From Sipunculus nudus (lineage: Eukaryota; Annelida; Sipuncula; Golfingiida; Sipunculidae): DNA of 64,000 bases. Below the pieces are notes generated by a model that had not been told where the DNA came from, did no database searches, and saw nothing but the letters and a program-made list of their open reading frames with translations. The stretch spans positions 92,321,624 through 92,385,623 of the forward strand of contig CM049308.1 of the NCBI GenBank assembly GCA_026874595.1. The letters run 5' to 3'. Positions 35,330-48,393 of the stretch are shown piece by piece. The position numbers and the translations under genes are program-made. How positions within the stretch are numbered: position 1 is the stretch's first letter; every line of letters begins with the position of its first letter.

Positions 35330-37369
35330 CAGACATGGGGCAATCGCAATCATTAATCGTAATCTATTACAATCGATTACATTTTTGTTTGTAATCGTAA
35401 TCGTAATCGATTACATTTATTTTTAAAGCAAAGTAATTAAAATCGTAATCAATTACTCTTCCAATGTAAACCTAATCATGATAATTAGATATGATTACTT
35501 TGATTACATATGTATTTTCTGATTTTAAACAGCTACAGATAATGTTTCCTTATAAACTGATCTTTCATGCTTACCACTGATTAAAAATATTCAGCTGTTG
35601 TTACTTCTGACAACCATCAAATTATTCTTAAGTAGTAGATGTATCTGATGGAAGATAGCTAGATTGTGTGTGTGTGTGTGTGTGTGAGAGCATTCTGAGA
35701 TAAAATAAGAGAGGAATAAATAAAATAATTGTTTTAAATTTAATATTTGTCATGTTTAGTATGGTCTTCATGCCTTAATTAAAGACCATGCATGGTGAAG
35801 TGCTCACTATAACAGCTCTTAGCTATACTTATATATTTGTGTATTTGGTATTGCAAAAATGAGCATGCAGTTAAGTGAGCCAGGTATTAATCACCTCCCA
35901 GTCACCTCCTGAGCAAATCATCTCATTAGTATATGCATGGGCAAAGTTATAATTATGGTCATGATTATTTATCCATACATAACCATAAACAGATACCTTT
36001 GTACAACATCTTGACCACATCACCGATTATATGTTCAGCAGCTTACATGGCTTAAATGCATATCATACCTTAAAGGATCAGTTTTTACATTTTAATGGAT
36101 AAAATATACAAGTGCGGCCCTATGTCTTCCATTTACATGCATCTATACTGAATATAAAAAAAATCAAACATAAAGGGATCAATTTCTGTTATGTATGCCC
36201 AGAGCCACTAGCTGCACTAGCTGGAGGACAGTATTTGCTTTATTCTTGTTGACATCTTGTATTTCACAAACACACGGTCAGGTTAATCCTCTTTAGTAAT
36301 GATCAGCTAATTAGCTGAAAACGGTAAGGGTATGGTACTCTGTACAGAGGGAGTCCTGCATCGGTCCAGGAAGTGTACACAGAGATAGATATAATAAGAG
36401 CATGGCTGCTATGCAGGATACTGTTTGCCCAAGCGGTGCTCTTAACCAAATATTGGTCTTTGGCACCAGAACACCTTAGCTCAGACTTTGTGGGATATGT
36501 ATAAAGCTATATCCAGCTGGTGAGAGACCAGATGCAGCCCATGCAGTGACTGTTATTAGGTCACAGGTAATCATGCTGGTGCTTTACTCTGGGCCATGTT
36601 ATGTAATATGTGAGACTGGCCACAAGTGTAGACTAAGAATGCTGAACAGTCTATACCTACAACACTATGGACAGGTACATTTGTACAACATCATGTCCAG
36701 TGGTAACTGCAAATACGAATCTGTCTTAAAATCAGAGAATTTAGATTTCACCAGTTCAACACTTTTATATACAGTAAGCTCTCTCCTGCAAATTGAACAG
36801 ACCTGGGCATTACATTTTGGAAAATGTAACATTCTCCCCAATGTTACAACAACCATACTTTTGGCCCACAGAAAGCGCATTAAAAAATCATATTTTACCC
36901 ACCCCGCCCTGCAAAATCATGAAAAAGTCAACCTTCAAGGGCCTGCAGGGCGGGATAGGCTGCAGACCCGCAGCCATGGGGCGGTTTTTGGCCCATTCAG
37001 AGCTCTAGAGCAATCAGCTAAGCAACCCCCTCATTTGTATATATATGAGCAAGTCAAATATAAGGTGCAACAAGCATTTGAAGTGATGTTAATAATTCTT
37101 TCAGACTTTTTCATATCTTGATGAGACTAACTACTCTGTCAATTCTATGCACAAGTTTTCTTTCGTATGATGCATTTGAGTAAAGGTATAGTATGCAATT
37201 CTTGTGTTGGATTTTGGCAATATTAAGGTTTGTAATCATGGCTGTAATCATGATTCATAAAGTAATCGTTATCGTAATCGATTACATGAAATTATGTTGG
37301 TGATCGTAATCATTCACTTATAAAGTAATCGTAATCGATTCAATATATCAAGTAATCACCCCATGTCTG
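35330..37369. mobile_element. hAT-like DNA transposon with 8-bp target-site duplication
   Basis: Ends CAGACATGGGG (35330-35340) and CCCCATGTCTG (37359-37369) are perfect 11-bp inverted repeats. They are flanked by identical 8-mers ATACTCAT at 35322-35329 and 37370-37377, the duplication length of hAT elements. Both ends carry subterminal repeats of GTAATCGATTAC / GTAATCGTAATC type. At 2,040 bp, the only long frame is 36546-37121 (191 codons, +), which shows no BED finger or hATC dimerisation signature that I can see, so the copy is judged non-autonomous. Confidence 0.88.
36546..37121 (+). other. Unidentified 191-codon frame inside the hAT-like element
   Basis: Longest frame in the element, starting with ATG-less context if alternative starts are excluded. 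No transposase motif recognised; it may be a remnant or chance. Confidence 0.2.
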
Positions 37370-38289
37370 ATACTCATATAGGGCAGAGTTTCGTCCATTT
37401 CTTGATAAAAACACAATCACAAAAAGGGCTTCGAGCGACTTTGATCCTATACACTATCTGTTGATAAACATTGGCCCCTAACAAGTGTTAAAAAGTGTTA
37501 CATTTACCCTTCACCAGCGCGTCACTCTTCAAAATCGGCCAGCCCTCAGTCTTTCGAGTCAGTGCGTGACTGCGCGTCTCCTACAGTCATAGTTATCATG
37601 TGTTCATGTGCATAGATCATAGTTGATATGTCAGTAACTGTTTAATTATACAGCTCTTTTTTATAGTAACCATGTGAAAAATGAACAGTGAGCATGCATT
37701 CATTGGCTTTCAAAGATGCAAGACCGCTGTTAACTACCGGTATTAGGTACAGATTTGACAAAGTGAGCGCTCAGATTTTGGCGGTCGGCCCTGGCTAGAT
37801 TAGTAGCTATTCTGATTAAGGCCTATTCACATGAAAATTATACCGAAAATCATCAAGAAACTACCGAAATACAATTGAATATACATTATTGCATAATTAG
37901 GCTGTCCTTTAATAAAATGAATACGTATAAACATATAAATAGTGTAATGGTTATTTTTAACAGACACTCTTTGTCTCTGATCATTTCTCTGCTAGCTGTC
38001 GACGTTATGGTTTCTAGCAATATTAAGATATTAATCATTATATCATAATATGAAATATTGTCAAAAGTGACTGCAATATAAGTATTTAAAAAAATAGTTA
38101 ATCATGGTTGTCATAACTGTTAATCTTAATAGATATATATAGTGATCACATCGGTTGTTGATTATAAAGAAAAATCAATAATATTGCAATCCATGGCCGC
38201 ACAATCTCTACCTGAGGGGAGGGGCATGTTTTGAGAAAATGAAGGGAAAATGCTAGTTCTTTAGTAAATTGTTAAAAAAAAAGATGAAA

Positions 38290-40573
38290 CAACTTTCACA
38301 TTCAAATACTATTTGGGGAGGGTTATAGACCCCCAAATGACTTGGATTTTTATAATAAACTAGAGGACAATTTGATAAATTCCCCTGCTATGATACAGCA
38401 GGAATGTTACATATTAGGAGATTTCAATACTGATGTTCTAAATAAAAGGAGAAATAAACTTGTAAATGATTTAAATAACTTTCATAGGATATTTGATATG
38501 AAAAAGATCATAGAAGAACCTACTAGAATAACTAATACATCAGAAACATGCATTGATTTAATCTTAGTGTCAGACTCAGAAAAAATAAAACAATATGGGG
38601 TTCTGTCAGCTAAAATCAGTGACCATAATGTAACCTTTTGCACACGAAAAATTGCTAGGGTTATTATAAACAAACACAATGTAACCAAAATAAGGTCTAT
38701 GAGAAACTATAATATTACAAGTTTCAATGATGAACTGAAACAGGTAAATTGGTCAGATGTGTATAAATGTGAAAATATCAATTTAGCCTGGAGAAGATTT
38801 AGTGAATTGTTTCTTAAGGTGGTAGACAGCGTTGCCCTGGTGAAAACTGTTAGACAAAAAAATGGTACGTAACCATGGTTTTCTAGCTACATCTTAAACA
38901 TGATAAGTGAGAGAGATAGAGCTTGGTTTAAATTCAGGAAAACTAAAGACAGCAGTATTTTTAGTGAGTATAAGAAACTTAGAAACAAAACTCTAAGAGA
39001 AATATGTAAAGCCAAGAGAAATTTTGTGAGGAATGAATTAAGTGAAAACCAAAATGAACCAAAAAGACTATGGAACATACTGAGAAACATGCATGGGCGT
39101 CTCCACTAAAATAAGGAAAGGAAATGTTAATATAGGGCTGAAAAATAATGATGAATAGGTATGTTTTGAACCCAAATTTGTTGCAAACAAATTTAATGAA
39201 TTTTTCTGCAATATTGCAAGCAAACTTGTAGAAAAACTTACTTTTAGGCCATATGATAAGAAAAAAGTTTTTGCGTTTTATAAAAAACTAAATGTAATTG
39301 CAAGTGGATTCAAATTTTCTGTGGTCAGTGAAGAAACCATTGTAAAATTATTAAGAGGTTTAAATGTTGCAAAATCTACTGGAAGTGACTTAATTTCAGC
39401 AAAATTTCTTAAAGATGGTGCTTGCTCAATAGCAGTACCTATTAATTTTATAATAAATCTAGCTCTACAAACGTTAACAGTTCCCACTGATTTCAAAATA
39501 GCCAGAGTAGTCCCACTCTTTAAAAAAGGTGACAGAATTATGAAGGAAATTACAGACCTGTTTCAATCTTACCAGTCATATCCAAAATTTTAGAAAGAGT
39601 AGCATATGACCAATTGTATTATTGGAACCAAAAATTTGTTTTACCAGTATCAATCAGGATTTAGGCTTGGTTTTTCCACTAACACTGCTCATACACATCT
39701 TACAGATAAAATAAGATTTAAAATGGAGAGTGGAATTTACACAGGCATGGTTCTTATAGATCTGCAGAAGGCCTTTGATACTGTAGGTCACAATATTTTA
39801 ACTACCAAATTGCATGCAATTGGATCAAATACTCCAGCTGTTTCATGGTTCGAGTCTTATCTAAATGACAGAAGACGATTTGTGGAAATCAATAATGTAC
39901 GGTTTAATTATGGGAATGTTACGTTTGGGGTACCACAAGGTTCCATTTTAGGACCTTTGTTATTTACTATATATGTAAATGATATGAAATGGGTTACTCA
40001 GTAATAAGTAAAATAAATACTAGAATAAAATGTCTGTACAGGAAACATACAAATTTGAATTTCAGGGAAAGAAAATTGTTATGCTCTTCACTTCTACAGG
40101 GAATTTTTTATTATGCTTGTAATACTTGGTACCGGGGACTTCATAAAAAACTGAAGACTAGGCTTCAGACTGCTCAAAATAAAATGGTACGTTTTGTCAA
40201 AAATTTTTCAAATAGAAAAACCTTAAGAGTACGTGATTTTTAAAAACTGAAATGGTTGGGTGTTTCACATAGGGTTGATTATTTATCACTGTGTTTAATG
40301 TATAATACTCATGTTCATCATGCTCCGGCATACCTTAGTGATATGGAACCTGTTAGACATTCTTATAACACACGAAGAAGTAAGAAAGCTTATGTTGTGC
40401 CTCAAGTCAAAACTCAGGGTAAATATAGTTTTAAATTTAATGGAATAAAATTATGGATTGAATTGCCATCTATTATTAAAACTTCAAACAGCAAGAGATT
40501 ATTTATGAAGAACTGTAAAGACTACTTATTTTGGAAAATGAAGGGACTGGAAAATGAAATTTTTATTACATAA
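38290..40573 (+). pseudogene. 5'-truncated Jockey/CR1-group non-LTR retrotransposon (endonuclease C-terminus plus RT)
   Basis: Starts within the endonuclease: GEGYRPPNDLDFYNKLE, then ILGDFNTDVLN, then EPTRITNTSETCIDLILVS and SDHNVTF, the last endonuclease blocks. After a stop near 38872 come a basic linker (RDRAWFKFRKTKDSSIF) and the RT: STGSDLISAKFLKDGA, VPLFKKGD, NYRPVSILPVISKILERV, QSGFRLGFSTNTAHTHL, LIDLQKAFDTVGHNIL, GVPQGSILGPLLFTIYVNDM. The frame then jumps at about 39990 to the C-terminal region (LQTAQNKMVRFVKN, SYNTRRSKKAYVVPQ, GIKLWIELPSIIK), so the YADD block is deleted. At least three frameshifts or stops. Not functional. Confidence 0.95.
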
Positions 40574-40592
40574 TTATTAAACATGGTCATTT

Positions 40593-41460
40593 TTAGCTCA
40601 ACTGACTGTAAGTCATCTAAGCTTTAGCGATCACTCTTTGTCCGTCTGTAAGTTAACATGGCACAAATCATAAACACTGGACCTGGAATCTTCTAACCTT
40701 ACACCCAGAAAGGTCCATGAAAATCTCCTTGGAAACCTGAAATTAGGTCTCTGTTACCCATATTCTTCCAGATATGGGGCTCCGAAGTACCCCCCCCCCC
40801 CCCAGAAAAATGAAAATTTTGATACAAAAGCTCAAATATCTGAACAACAAATGCATTGATCTCCATGATTCTTTGCATGGATATTGATCATGGAGTGTTT
40901 CATCAGACTGCAGACTGGTGGCGCAACCTGTTTTTTAACGATTTTTTTCTCTATTTTTAGGCCATTGAAAGATGCGGTCATCTATTAACCGGCCACAAAT
41001 CGTAACGACTAGGCCTAGAATCTTCTTTCTTGACATGCTGGGAGGACCATGAAAAGTCTTTTTGGAAACCTGAAATTAGGTCTCTATCACCCATATTGTC
41101 CGAGCTATGGGGCCTAAATTGAAAATTTGATACAAAGGGCACAAATCATAACCATGGGGCCCAGAATCTCCTACCTTGACATCCTGAGAGTTCTCCCCAG
41201 AAACCTGATTTTGGGTCACAGTGACCTTTATTCTCAGAGTTTTGGGGTATGTTTGAGCACCCCAGAAATAATGCAAAATACACAAAATTGACAGATTCCT
41301 CATGAAAGGCTGGTCGGATTGTCATCAAATTTGTCGTGCTTATGGGTCTTGATGAACTTAAGCTAATATGCATGAACAATGATGCCATCTATCTTAATTA
41401 GTTGTCTGTGCAAGGACATATCATCAACATGTCAGTCGGCTGAGCGTCATGACCGATGGG
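40593..41460. repeat. Dispersed repeat copy nested in the retrotransposon's 3' region
   Basis: Begins ttagctcaactgactgtaag and gcgatcactctttgtccgtctg, the reverse complement of the end at 24340-24385. It contains two to three units with cctgaaattaggtct and an inverted half-site core GGGTCACAGTGACCT at 41213-41227. The host element's 3' sequence resumes after it. Confidence 0.7.
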
Positions 41461-41955
41461 TCACTTGTTTATCTTTGAATATCTTAGTCACTCTATTTAA
41501 ATAGATGTAACCCACAGGAACATGAATGTCTTTGTCACTCTAAGTTTTTTTTTAATTCTGAACACTCAGTCGTTTTAAACTATATTCATGTAACTATTAT
41601 TATCACTGTAATTTTTATAATATCGTAGTCATAGGTTTTAATATATGTAACTGATTGACATATGTACATATATAGGTGTGTGTAAGTTAATAGTCTTAGT
41701 CAGCACTAATATGATAAATTATCTAAATTGTATGCATGGCCTGCCATCTTGTTAAATGTGTTTTAAGGTCCACTATGGAAATAAGTATACCTTACAAATA
41801 TAAGGTTACTTTTTAGTGCTCCTTTTTTCATGGCTTTTAACACTTGCAGATTTTATTAATATAATTTTGATAGATATATGTATTTTTATATTCATCCATT
41901 TTATTGTGATCTGTATGTGTTGTTGTTGTGAGTAAAATATATCTATCTATCATGT
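41461..41955 (+). mobile_element. 3' tail of the 38290 non-LTR element
   Basis: AT-rich, non-coding sequence with text typical of such 3' regions (aaggtccactatggaaataagtata) and a short tetranucleotide tail (atctatctatc) at about 41938-41951. Assigned as the continuation of the element interrupted at 40593. Confidence 0.55.
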
Positions 41956-42298
41956 GTTATTAAAATTGCACTTGGAATCATAAATGTACGTGTCACGAGA
42001 TAGCTATCTGGTAATATATTTTATGTGTGACTTTATCACAGCGATGAGTGATAATAAAATTAATCTTACATATTTTATTCCGCAATAAACAAGATAAATA
42101 ATATTCACTGACAATTAACATGTGTTTACACGTGTTATGTATACATTTCAAGGCTCGAATTATTAGTTATTAATCAAAACCAGAGAGAGAAAGAGAGACC
42201 ATGAGGAAATATCTCATTAACAATTTATATAAAAGATTATATGCATTGAGAAAATTAACAATTGAAACTGAAAAAATTGTTAATTGAAATTATAAATA

Positions 42299-42302
42299 TA
42301 TA

Positions 42303-42357
<55 letters not shown>
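42299..42357. repeat. (AT)n microsatellite
   Basis: About 58 bases of AT repeat. The surrounding 41956-43915 is AT-rich with no gene recognised. Confidence 0.95.
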
Positions 42358-42363
<6 letters not shown>

Positions 42364-43916
42364 ATTAAATGAAATATATACATGTATGAGAGAGAGAATG
42401 TTCGAGACGGAATCTGGATAGATCTGAATAATTTTGGAATGTGACTAACGATATCAATAATTTATAATTAGTATTTACAATGTTTGGGTAATGTAGAAAA
42501 GCGATAGTAGCAGAAGAGGTATGCAGTGTGAAAAATGAAACGAATGCAAATACTCGTTTCCTAAAGAACATCTGGCGTTATCGCCCGCGACGTCGACCGT
42601 TCACAATACAATCTTGAGGGTGTGTGTGTATTTATATATATATGTTATTGGCAGGGAAACTATCGTGCATTTTTTAAGTGTAATATTGCAACTGTATGTG
42701 AAGACGAGTTTCTCAACAGATAGTTGCATATAGATGTTCAAACAGTGTAAACCTCTGTGCGGCTAATAAACAATAATTAACTGGTTGCCCGTGTTGGCTT
42801 CCGAGGGGAAGGTTTCCCTCCTTTGATGCACTTTTCCAGGTAACTGGGTTATATAGTTGTTTAATATTGAGGACTTACTTGTTCGTTTATTAGAGAACCG
42901 GTATTAACATATGCTGTTTTCTGTGATAAATGTCTAGCAACAGAAATTAGATGTGGCAAAAAATCGTTCATGGTCCATTTTCTGCAGGGTTTAATTGGGA
43001 CACAGTCTTCGCCAAAATTAAACCGAATATGGCATCAGTTTGCTATCAAAGTCCACTATAAATTTTGTTGAATATTACCAACATTTCTAAAAGATATAAG
43101 AATAAATTTAAGACTTGGGAATTGTCACTAATATGTCTACAATTCGTCCATTGAAATATACAATAGAGTGATGTGATCCGAATATTTGATAATATAGAAC
43201 AGAAAATCGTTCAACGGTATCTAGACCAGTTGGTCCAATATGTCCAGTGAAATAAAACATATAACCATTCGAAGATATAAACATGCATTTTCATTATTAA
43301 TTAAGTGTTACATTGGTTATAGATTTAGTATTATATTATTCATTTAACAGTTCATTTTTCTACCCACACGGATGTGAATGAACGAACACTACCGAACGGT
43401 TGTGAAGTCAGTCAATCGGGACGTCTCTCTCTCTCACGTCATTTACTGTGTATTTCATATCCTGGCCCACACGTTTCCACTCTTTTTCCATCAATTTAAT
43501 TTTATTTGAAGTTAGGTGTCCATGTGACTTATCTAGAAACAGCATATTTTATATTTGTATCATGAACCATTCTGTTTTCTGCCTTTGGCCTATCAAAATC
43601 CATAAACGACAGTGCCTGTTTCCCGGCGACATTAGATAACAACAATACATAGTTTATTTCAAGTCAAACATGGATAAAATATATAAGTAAATAAACCGCA
43701 GTGTGATATTCTATTAACAAATTAACAGGTTCAACGAAGGTAATATGTGATCTAATTTTGTTTAATTCATGCGGTATAGGCATACAGAGCACAGTGACAA
43801 CCAGCATACAAAAAACGTATATGATTAGCAGGATATAGCCAGCCCGATGCACCTCCTGGGGCGTTTACACATTTTACCATAAGCACTGAACCGCATCGTA
43901 CTGGGCTCCGTGTCTG

Positions 43917-44064
43917 AGAGCACACGTTCCCGGCACTAAAATGGCTCAGAAGCTGTTAACACAATGAGTATTTGCGATATACTAGTTTTTAGTACTGGTA
44001 TATCGCCAATACTCAGTGTGCTGAGAGTTTCTAAACCATTTTAGTGCCAGAAACGAGTGCTTGT
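43917..44064. repeat. Inverted repeat, about 70-bp arms
   Basis: Left arm gagagcacacgttcccggcactaaaatgg... pairs with right arm ...ccattttagtgccagaaacgagtgc; the inner blocks gagtattngcgatatac and gtatatcgccaatactc also pair. Central spacer only a few bases. MITE-like or foldback. Confidence 0.8.
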
Positions 44065-44681
44065 GGCATGGGCAATGAACCGCGTCTCCGACGAGTTTGC
44101 TCCGACCAACTTGGATGCGGTTGCTAGGTGGAACAGGCACTTAAATTCAGCCATACAACGCACCAGATTTCCAACAGTAGGCTATTAATTTTTATTAAGA
44201 ATGCAACCTTCGGTTTAAAGTGAACACATGAAGGCGACAGAGATTATTTAAATATAAAACTGAGAAGTTTGATGAATTTCAAAATGTTAATTTCTTAAAT
44301 GATAAGCGCTAAGGGGAACATTTAGTACCAGGTTTAAATGCAGATTTGTCTGATGGAGATTAAACCTCAGGCATTTTATGCAATTTAAACAGAGAACTTT
44401 GATAAACGTCAGGCGGCGCGTGAACAGATTTGAAACAGCTGATGTCATGGCATTAGAGCGCCACAGCGTCCAGTTTGGGGAGTGAGGAGACCAAAGAGTT
44501 TTAAAAAAAAAGTTATATATATGAATATATATGAAGGAAGTTATCATTAATAACATTTTTTCGTATATTAGTTTTATCTATAATTCTCGTAATGATAGTG
44601 AAATGTATTAAGAGAACTGATAATGGCCAATAAATATACATTTAACTGAAGAAATTTTATTAATTCATAATGTTGTTGTTA

Positions 44682-44685
44682 TATA

Positions 44686-44717
<32 letters not shown>

Positions 44718-45220
44718 CTCTTATTTATAATAATATTGTACAAAATGAACCCGCACGTCTTCAGTAAAAGGGCCTTTTGTATAAACTGGAGATTTGTGTA
44801 ATTTTTTACCTGAAATGAACAAACAGTAGGTGAAATACAACAAATTTATGTAACATTTCTGAAGAACAAGATGGTAAATTTCGGAGGCTTACAGGAATAT
44901 GCCTATATTTCGGATGCTCACCATAAGGCTTATTTTTTTGTTTTCAGTACATGATCAATAAATCTGCAACGTGTCATGATTATGGCTACAGCCGTTCCAA
45001 CCAATTTTCTTCAGACGCTAATGATCAATAAGAAGCCCGAATTCTAAGAAAATCTACCCATTGGTTGTAGAGGATCTGGCCTTTTGCATGACGCTTTACG
45101 GACAGGAGTTTAAACTTCTGACTTGCTCTTAAGCGTATTTTCAGCAGAAATCTGAGAGAATAAACGTAACAGGTGGCTATACAAATTTTCAGGTCCTGTC
45201 AGAATGTGAAATTTTTCCGG
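44682..45220. other. Intergenic DNA, no gene seen
   Basis: (AT)n at about 44682-44717, then low-complexity text with no coding signal. Confidence 0.4.
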
Positions 45221-45640
45221 TGCCTAATGATAACGATTTGTGTCGGATACAGATATAGACCAGTGACTATAGTCATTCTATATAATACAGGTAAAAATGA
45301 GTAAAAATAGAAAACGTGCAGGTGGCGCCACTAGTTATCTGCTGCCGTTAGAGTTCTCCAAGATCAGCCAGGAGTCCGAAATTAAAAAAAAATCAATCCA
45401 GTTAATCATGAAAAATCTGGTCTTCTAGCTTCTGAGGTGTTAAAACAGGTGTTTTGGTATAAAATTCGAAGCATTTATACATCCATGTGGCCTAATTTTG
45501 AATATCCAAAGAGGATTTACCAGGATCTGTCAACAAGTGATGACTGAATTTGTTAGGCCTTACGATGATTATTAACGGACAGAAAGACGATGGAAAAAGG
45601 AATACCACCATAGCTCAGATGGCTTTCAGTCATTAAAGAT
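45220..45640. repeat. Diverged copy of the dispersed half-site repeat family
   Basis: Shares blocks ggtggcgccactagt, cctaattttgaatatccaaag, gaggatttaccaggatct and an end acggacagaaagacgatgg ... catagctcagatggct with the copies at 18480 and 24385. Confidence 0.6.
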
Positions 45641-46243
45641 AGGTCCCTTGCATTCCTTCCCGCCTTAGATACTCTAAGAAAAACAACTAAAAATATAGTT
45701 TGAAAGTTTGTCTTATAAATTATTACATAGTAATATGGGAACCTAAAAACTGTTTTCAACGCCTAAAAACGCCATCTCGGTAGCCGTGTCATATACAAAT
45801 CCTATGCCTACACTGTCATTATTGACAAAGGCATTAAATGAAAGAAATTCATGCATGTAGGCTAAGTAATGACGTGAACATTACTTAACGTGAATATTTC
45901 TTTGAAAGCGAATAGTCCATTTATATTTTAGAGAATATCGGATTTATCTGCATAAGAATTCCTTACTTAGATATGATATCTTAGCCCCTTTTCACCATCG
46001 CGTGCATTTATATAGTAATAAACACAATTAAAACAACACTAATACATAAATCTCATTTTTTTAAAAGAGAAACTAAACAAAATAAACTAAATTTCAATTC
46101 ACTTTGCTCAGAAGCTTCAGAATGAACAAATGTACACACATGTGGACACGAAAACAAATTAGTCCTCCGAATCTCGGGGTCCCTTACAAACATGACAGTT
46201 ATGATTTTTTTTTATTATATCCATCTTCTTTTTGTTTTTGTAG

Positions 46244-46372
46244 GTCTCAAAGCTTAAGAACGGGAAGCGGTACTCCATCTGTCGCCAATATAAATTTTAG
46301 GAAGCAATTTTTGGGATGGGACAAACCAACAGCTTCTATTCCGGCAACATCCTCAGATACTTCGATACTCTA
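46244..46372 (+). CDS. Possible orphan terminal coding exon
   Basis: A strong pyrimidine tract and acceptor (ttctttttgtttttgtag, ending 46243) precede 42 codons reading SQSLRTGSGTPSVANINFRK and then TAA. Composition is coding-like against an AT-rich background, and an AATAAA lies near 46554. Upstream exons were not found and the family is unknown. In the alternative phase 0 the exon would give an 18-codon end. Confidence 0.3.
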
Positions 46373-46379
46373 ATCATGT

Positions 46380-47820
46380 TTCATTCAATCTGATTTTCCG
46401 TATTTTCTAAATTTCTCTTAACATTGTTAGTTTTGTGTAAAAAAAGAACTGAATTCGATTTTAACGATTTAAAAGCTGAAAATAACATTGTTTTACAGGA
46501 TGTTTACCAATTAAGGCTTATACGACAAATTTGACATTAAAGAAGGCGTTCAAAATAAATAAAATTTTACTTTGCAGTCCGAAGACGCCGAGACAATTAA
46601 TACATTTCATATATGATTAGTTATAAAAATTTACTATTAACAGAGTTTCATTAATACAATTTATTGATATTATTATTCTTATTATTATTTCTTTTATTTT
46701 TTGCTTTCGCTATTTTTCATTACATAAAAAATAAGACTTCTAGGTGTTCCCGGCTCTCACCCCACTTCGGAGGAAAATGGTATGAAAGGCAAAAATTGTA
46801 TTGTTAAAAGAAACAGAGATATTGATGAAAAATGAGCAATGAAGACTTTATAAGTCCTGACATTACTTATTCGTGTCAAATAATAGTTACAAATGATCGT
46901 CCAACATAGCTTTTCTAATCAACGAAACTCAGAGATTTGTTCAAGTATTGTCTATATGTACTTTGCCAGTCATGTATGCATAAATCGTGGGACCAGTCTG
47001 TGGGGTTCGAGTTCATGAGTCACCTTCCATCATAGGCATCGCACGGAGCGTTAGCATTAGTAGTCCAATAGAAGCGCGCAGAGTACGGAGGAATTGAGTA
47101 TTGAATTGAGGAAAGCACAAGATCTTGTCCATTGAGAAACCAGAACCTGTAGAATAATACTTGATATGGTAGCATTGTTCATCACCACGGAAACATAATA
47201 ACGGCCGCCATTAGGTTCTGTATGTGCCAAAGTTCGGCCGAGGGTTGGAAGAGTGGAATTCTAAAGCTAAACGCTCGAATATCCGGCTGGAATGTATAAG
47301 CGTGGCCGTGTTAATTTATCCTTGCTTATGCGGGTTTCTGCGGGCTAAAGATATTTATAAAAAAAAAGCCCATGATGATTCATTTCTAAGTCACCTGAAT
47401 GGACGTCCATTTTGACTCCACTACCTGCGGCAACAATTTATATTTTGATTTTCAGTTGAAATTTGCCAATTTTGAGCTCCAGTCCGCTCGATCATATCTT
47501 TCAAGAAAATAAAATTAGACAATTTCGATAAGATTTTGTTTGATTATGAAATGTTTTTACCTGTTTAGCAAAACAATTCTGCCTTTTACATGCTATATAC
47601 CCTTATCATATGAAATCAGGAAAAGAATATGTTAGCACCGTTTAAAAAACTGATCCTGAGAACCTAACCTTTTTTTTATTTATATTTGTCAAAATATAAC
47701 GTGTCTTTTAATATTCTTTTAATTATAATCTTTTTTTTCAGAAGATAGAAATTATTGTACATAGTGTATTGCAGGACCCTACTCTCTGACTTGTCAAACT
47801 GTAGCACCACTTAAATGACA
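46380..47820. other. Intergenic DNA, no gene seen
   Basis: AT-rich; a 63-codon frame at 47224-47415 has no recognisable features. Confidence 0.4.
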
Positions 47821-47840
47821 CTCATTCTTTATTCTCCAGA

Positions 47841-48146
47841 CGGCCTTTGTTCCCTAATCTGGAGATTACCACTATTCAGGATGAAAATGGAAAATGTAGT
47901 TTCGTTTGTACTGTTCCCGATATAGCTCTTTGTATACATACATCGTATGAATCATCTCCTTTTTTCTCTCTGTTCATGACTGAGACATTAGAGGCTTTGC
48001 TTCAGCATCCATTATGTTTCTATTTACTGTACTGGAACCATGGACCTCAACTTCGACTGTTGACAGTATACCTCCCCCTGAAATTAAATAAACAAAGAGA
48101 TGAACCAATTTACCTCCTTGCCAGGTTTCGAATTAAAAAAAAATGA
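47841..48146 (+). other. Unidentified open frame with an acceptor-like start
   Basis: ttctttattctccag precedes a frame of about 100 codons beginning RPLFPNLEITTIQDENGK. No family recognised. Could be a single exon of an unseen gene or a transposon fragment. Confidence 0.22.
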
Positions 48147-48328
48147 GACTGTATCTGTAAAATACTTAATCAGGTAGGACAATGTTGTTATGCAGATGAC
48201 TAGGACGGGCTTCATGTTATTGAGACTTCACTTGAATAATATATATACCATGCGTCAAAATGATTGCCCCCTACTTTAACACAAGGATTCCTCAAATCTG
48301 TGTCTAATAACATTTTCACACTTCATTT

Positions 48329-48329
<1 letters not shown>

Positions 48330-48391
<62 letters not shown>
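48330..48391. repeat. (AT)n microsatellite
   Basis: About 60 bases of pure AT repeat. Confidence 0.95.
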
Positions 48392-48393
<2 letters not shown>

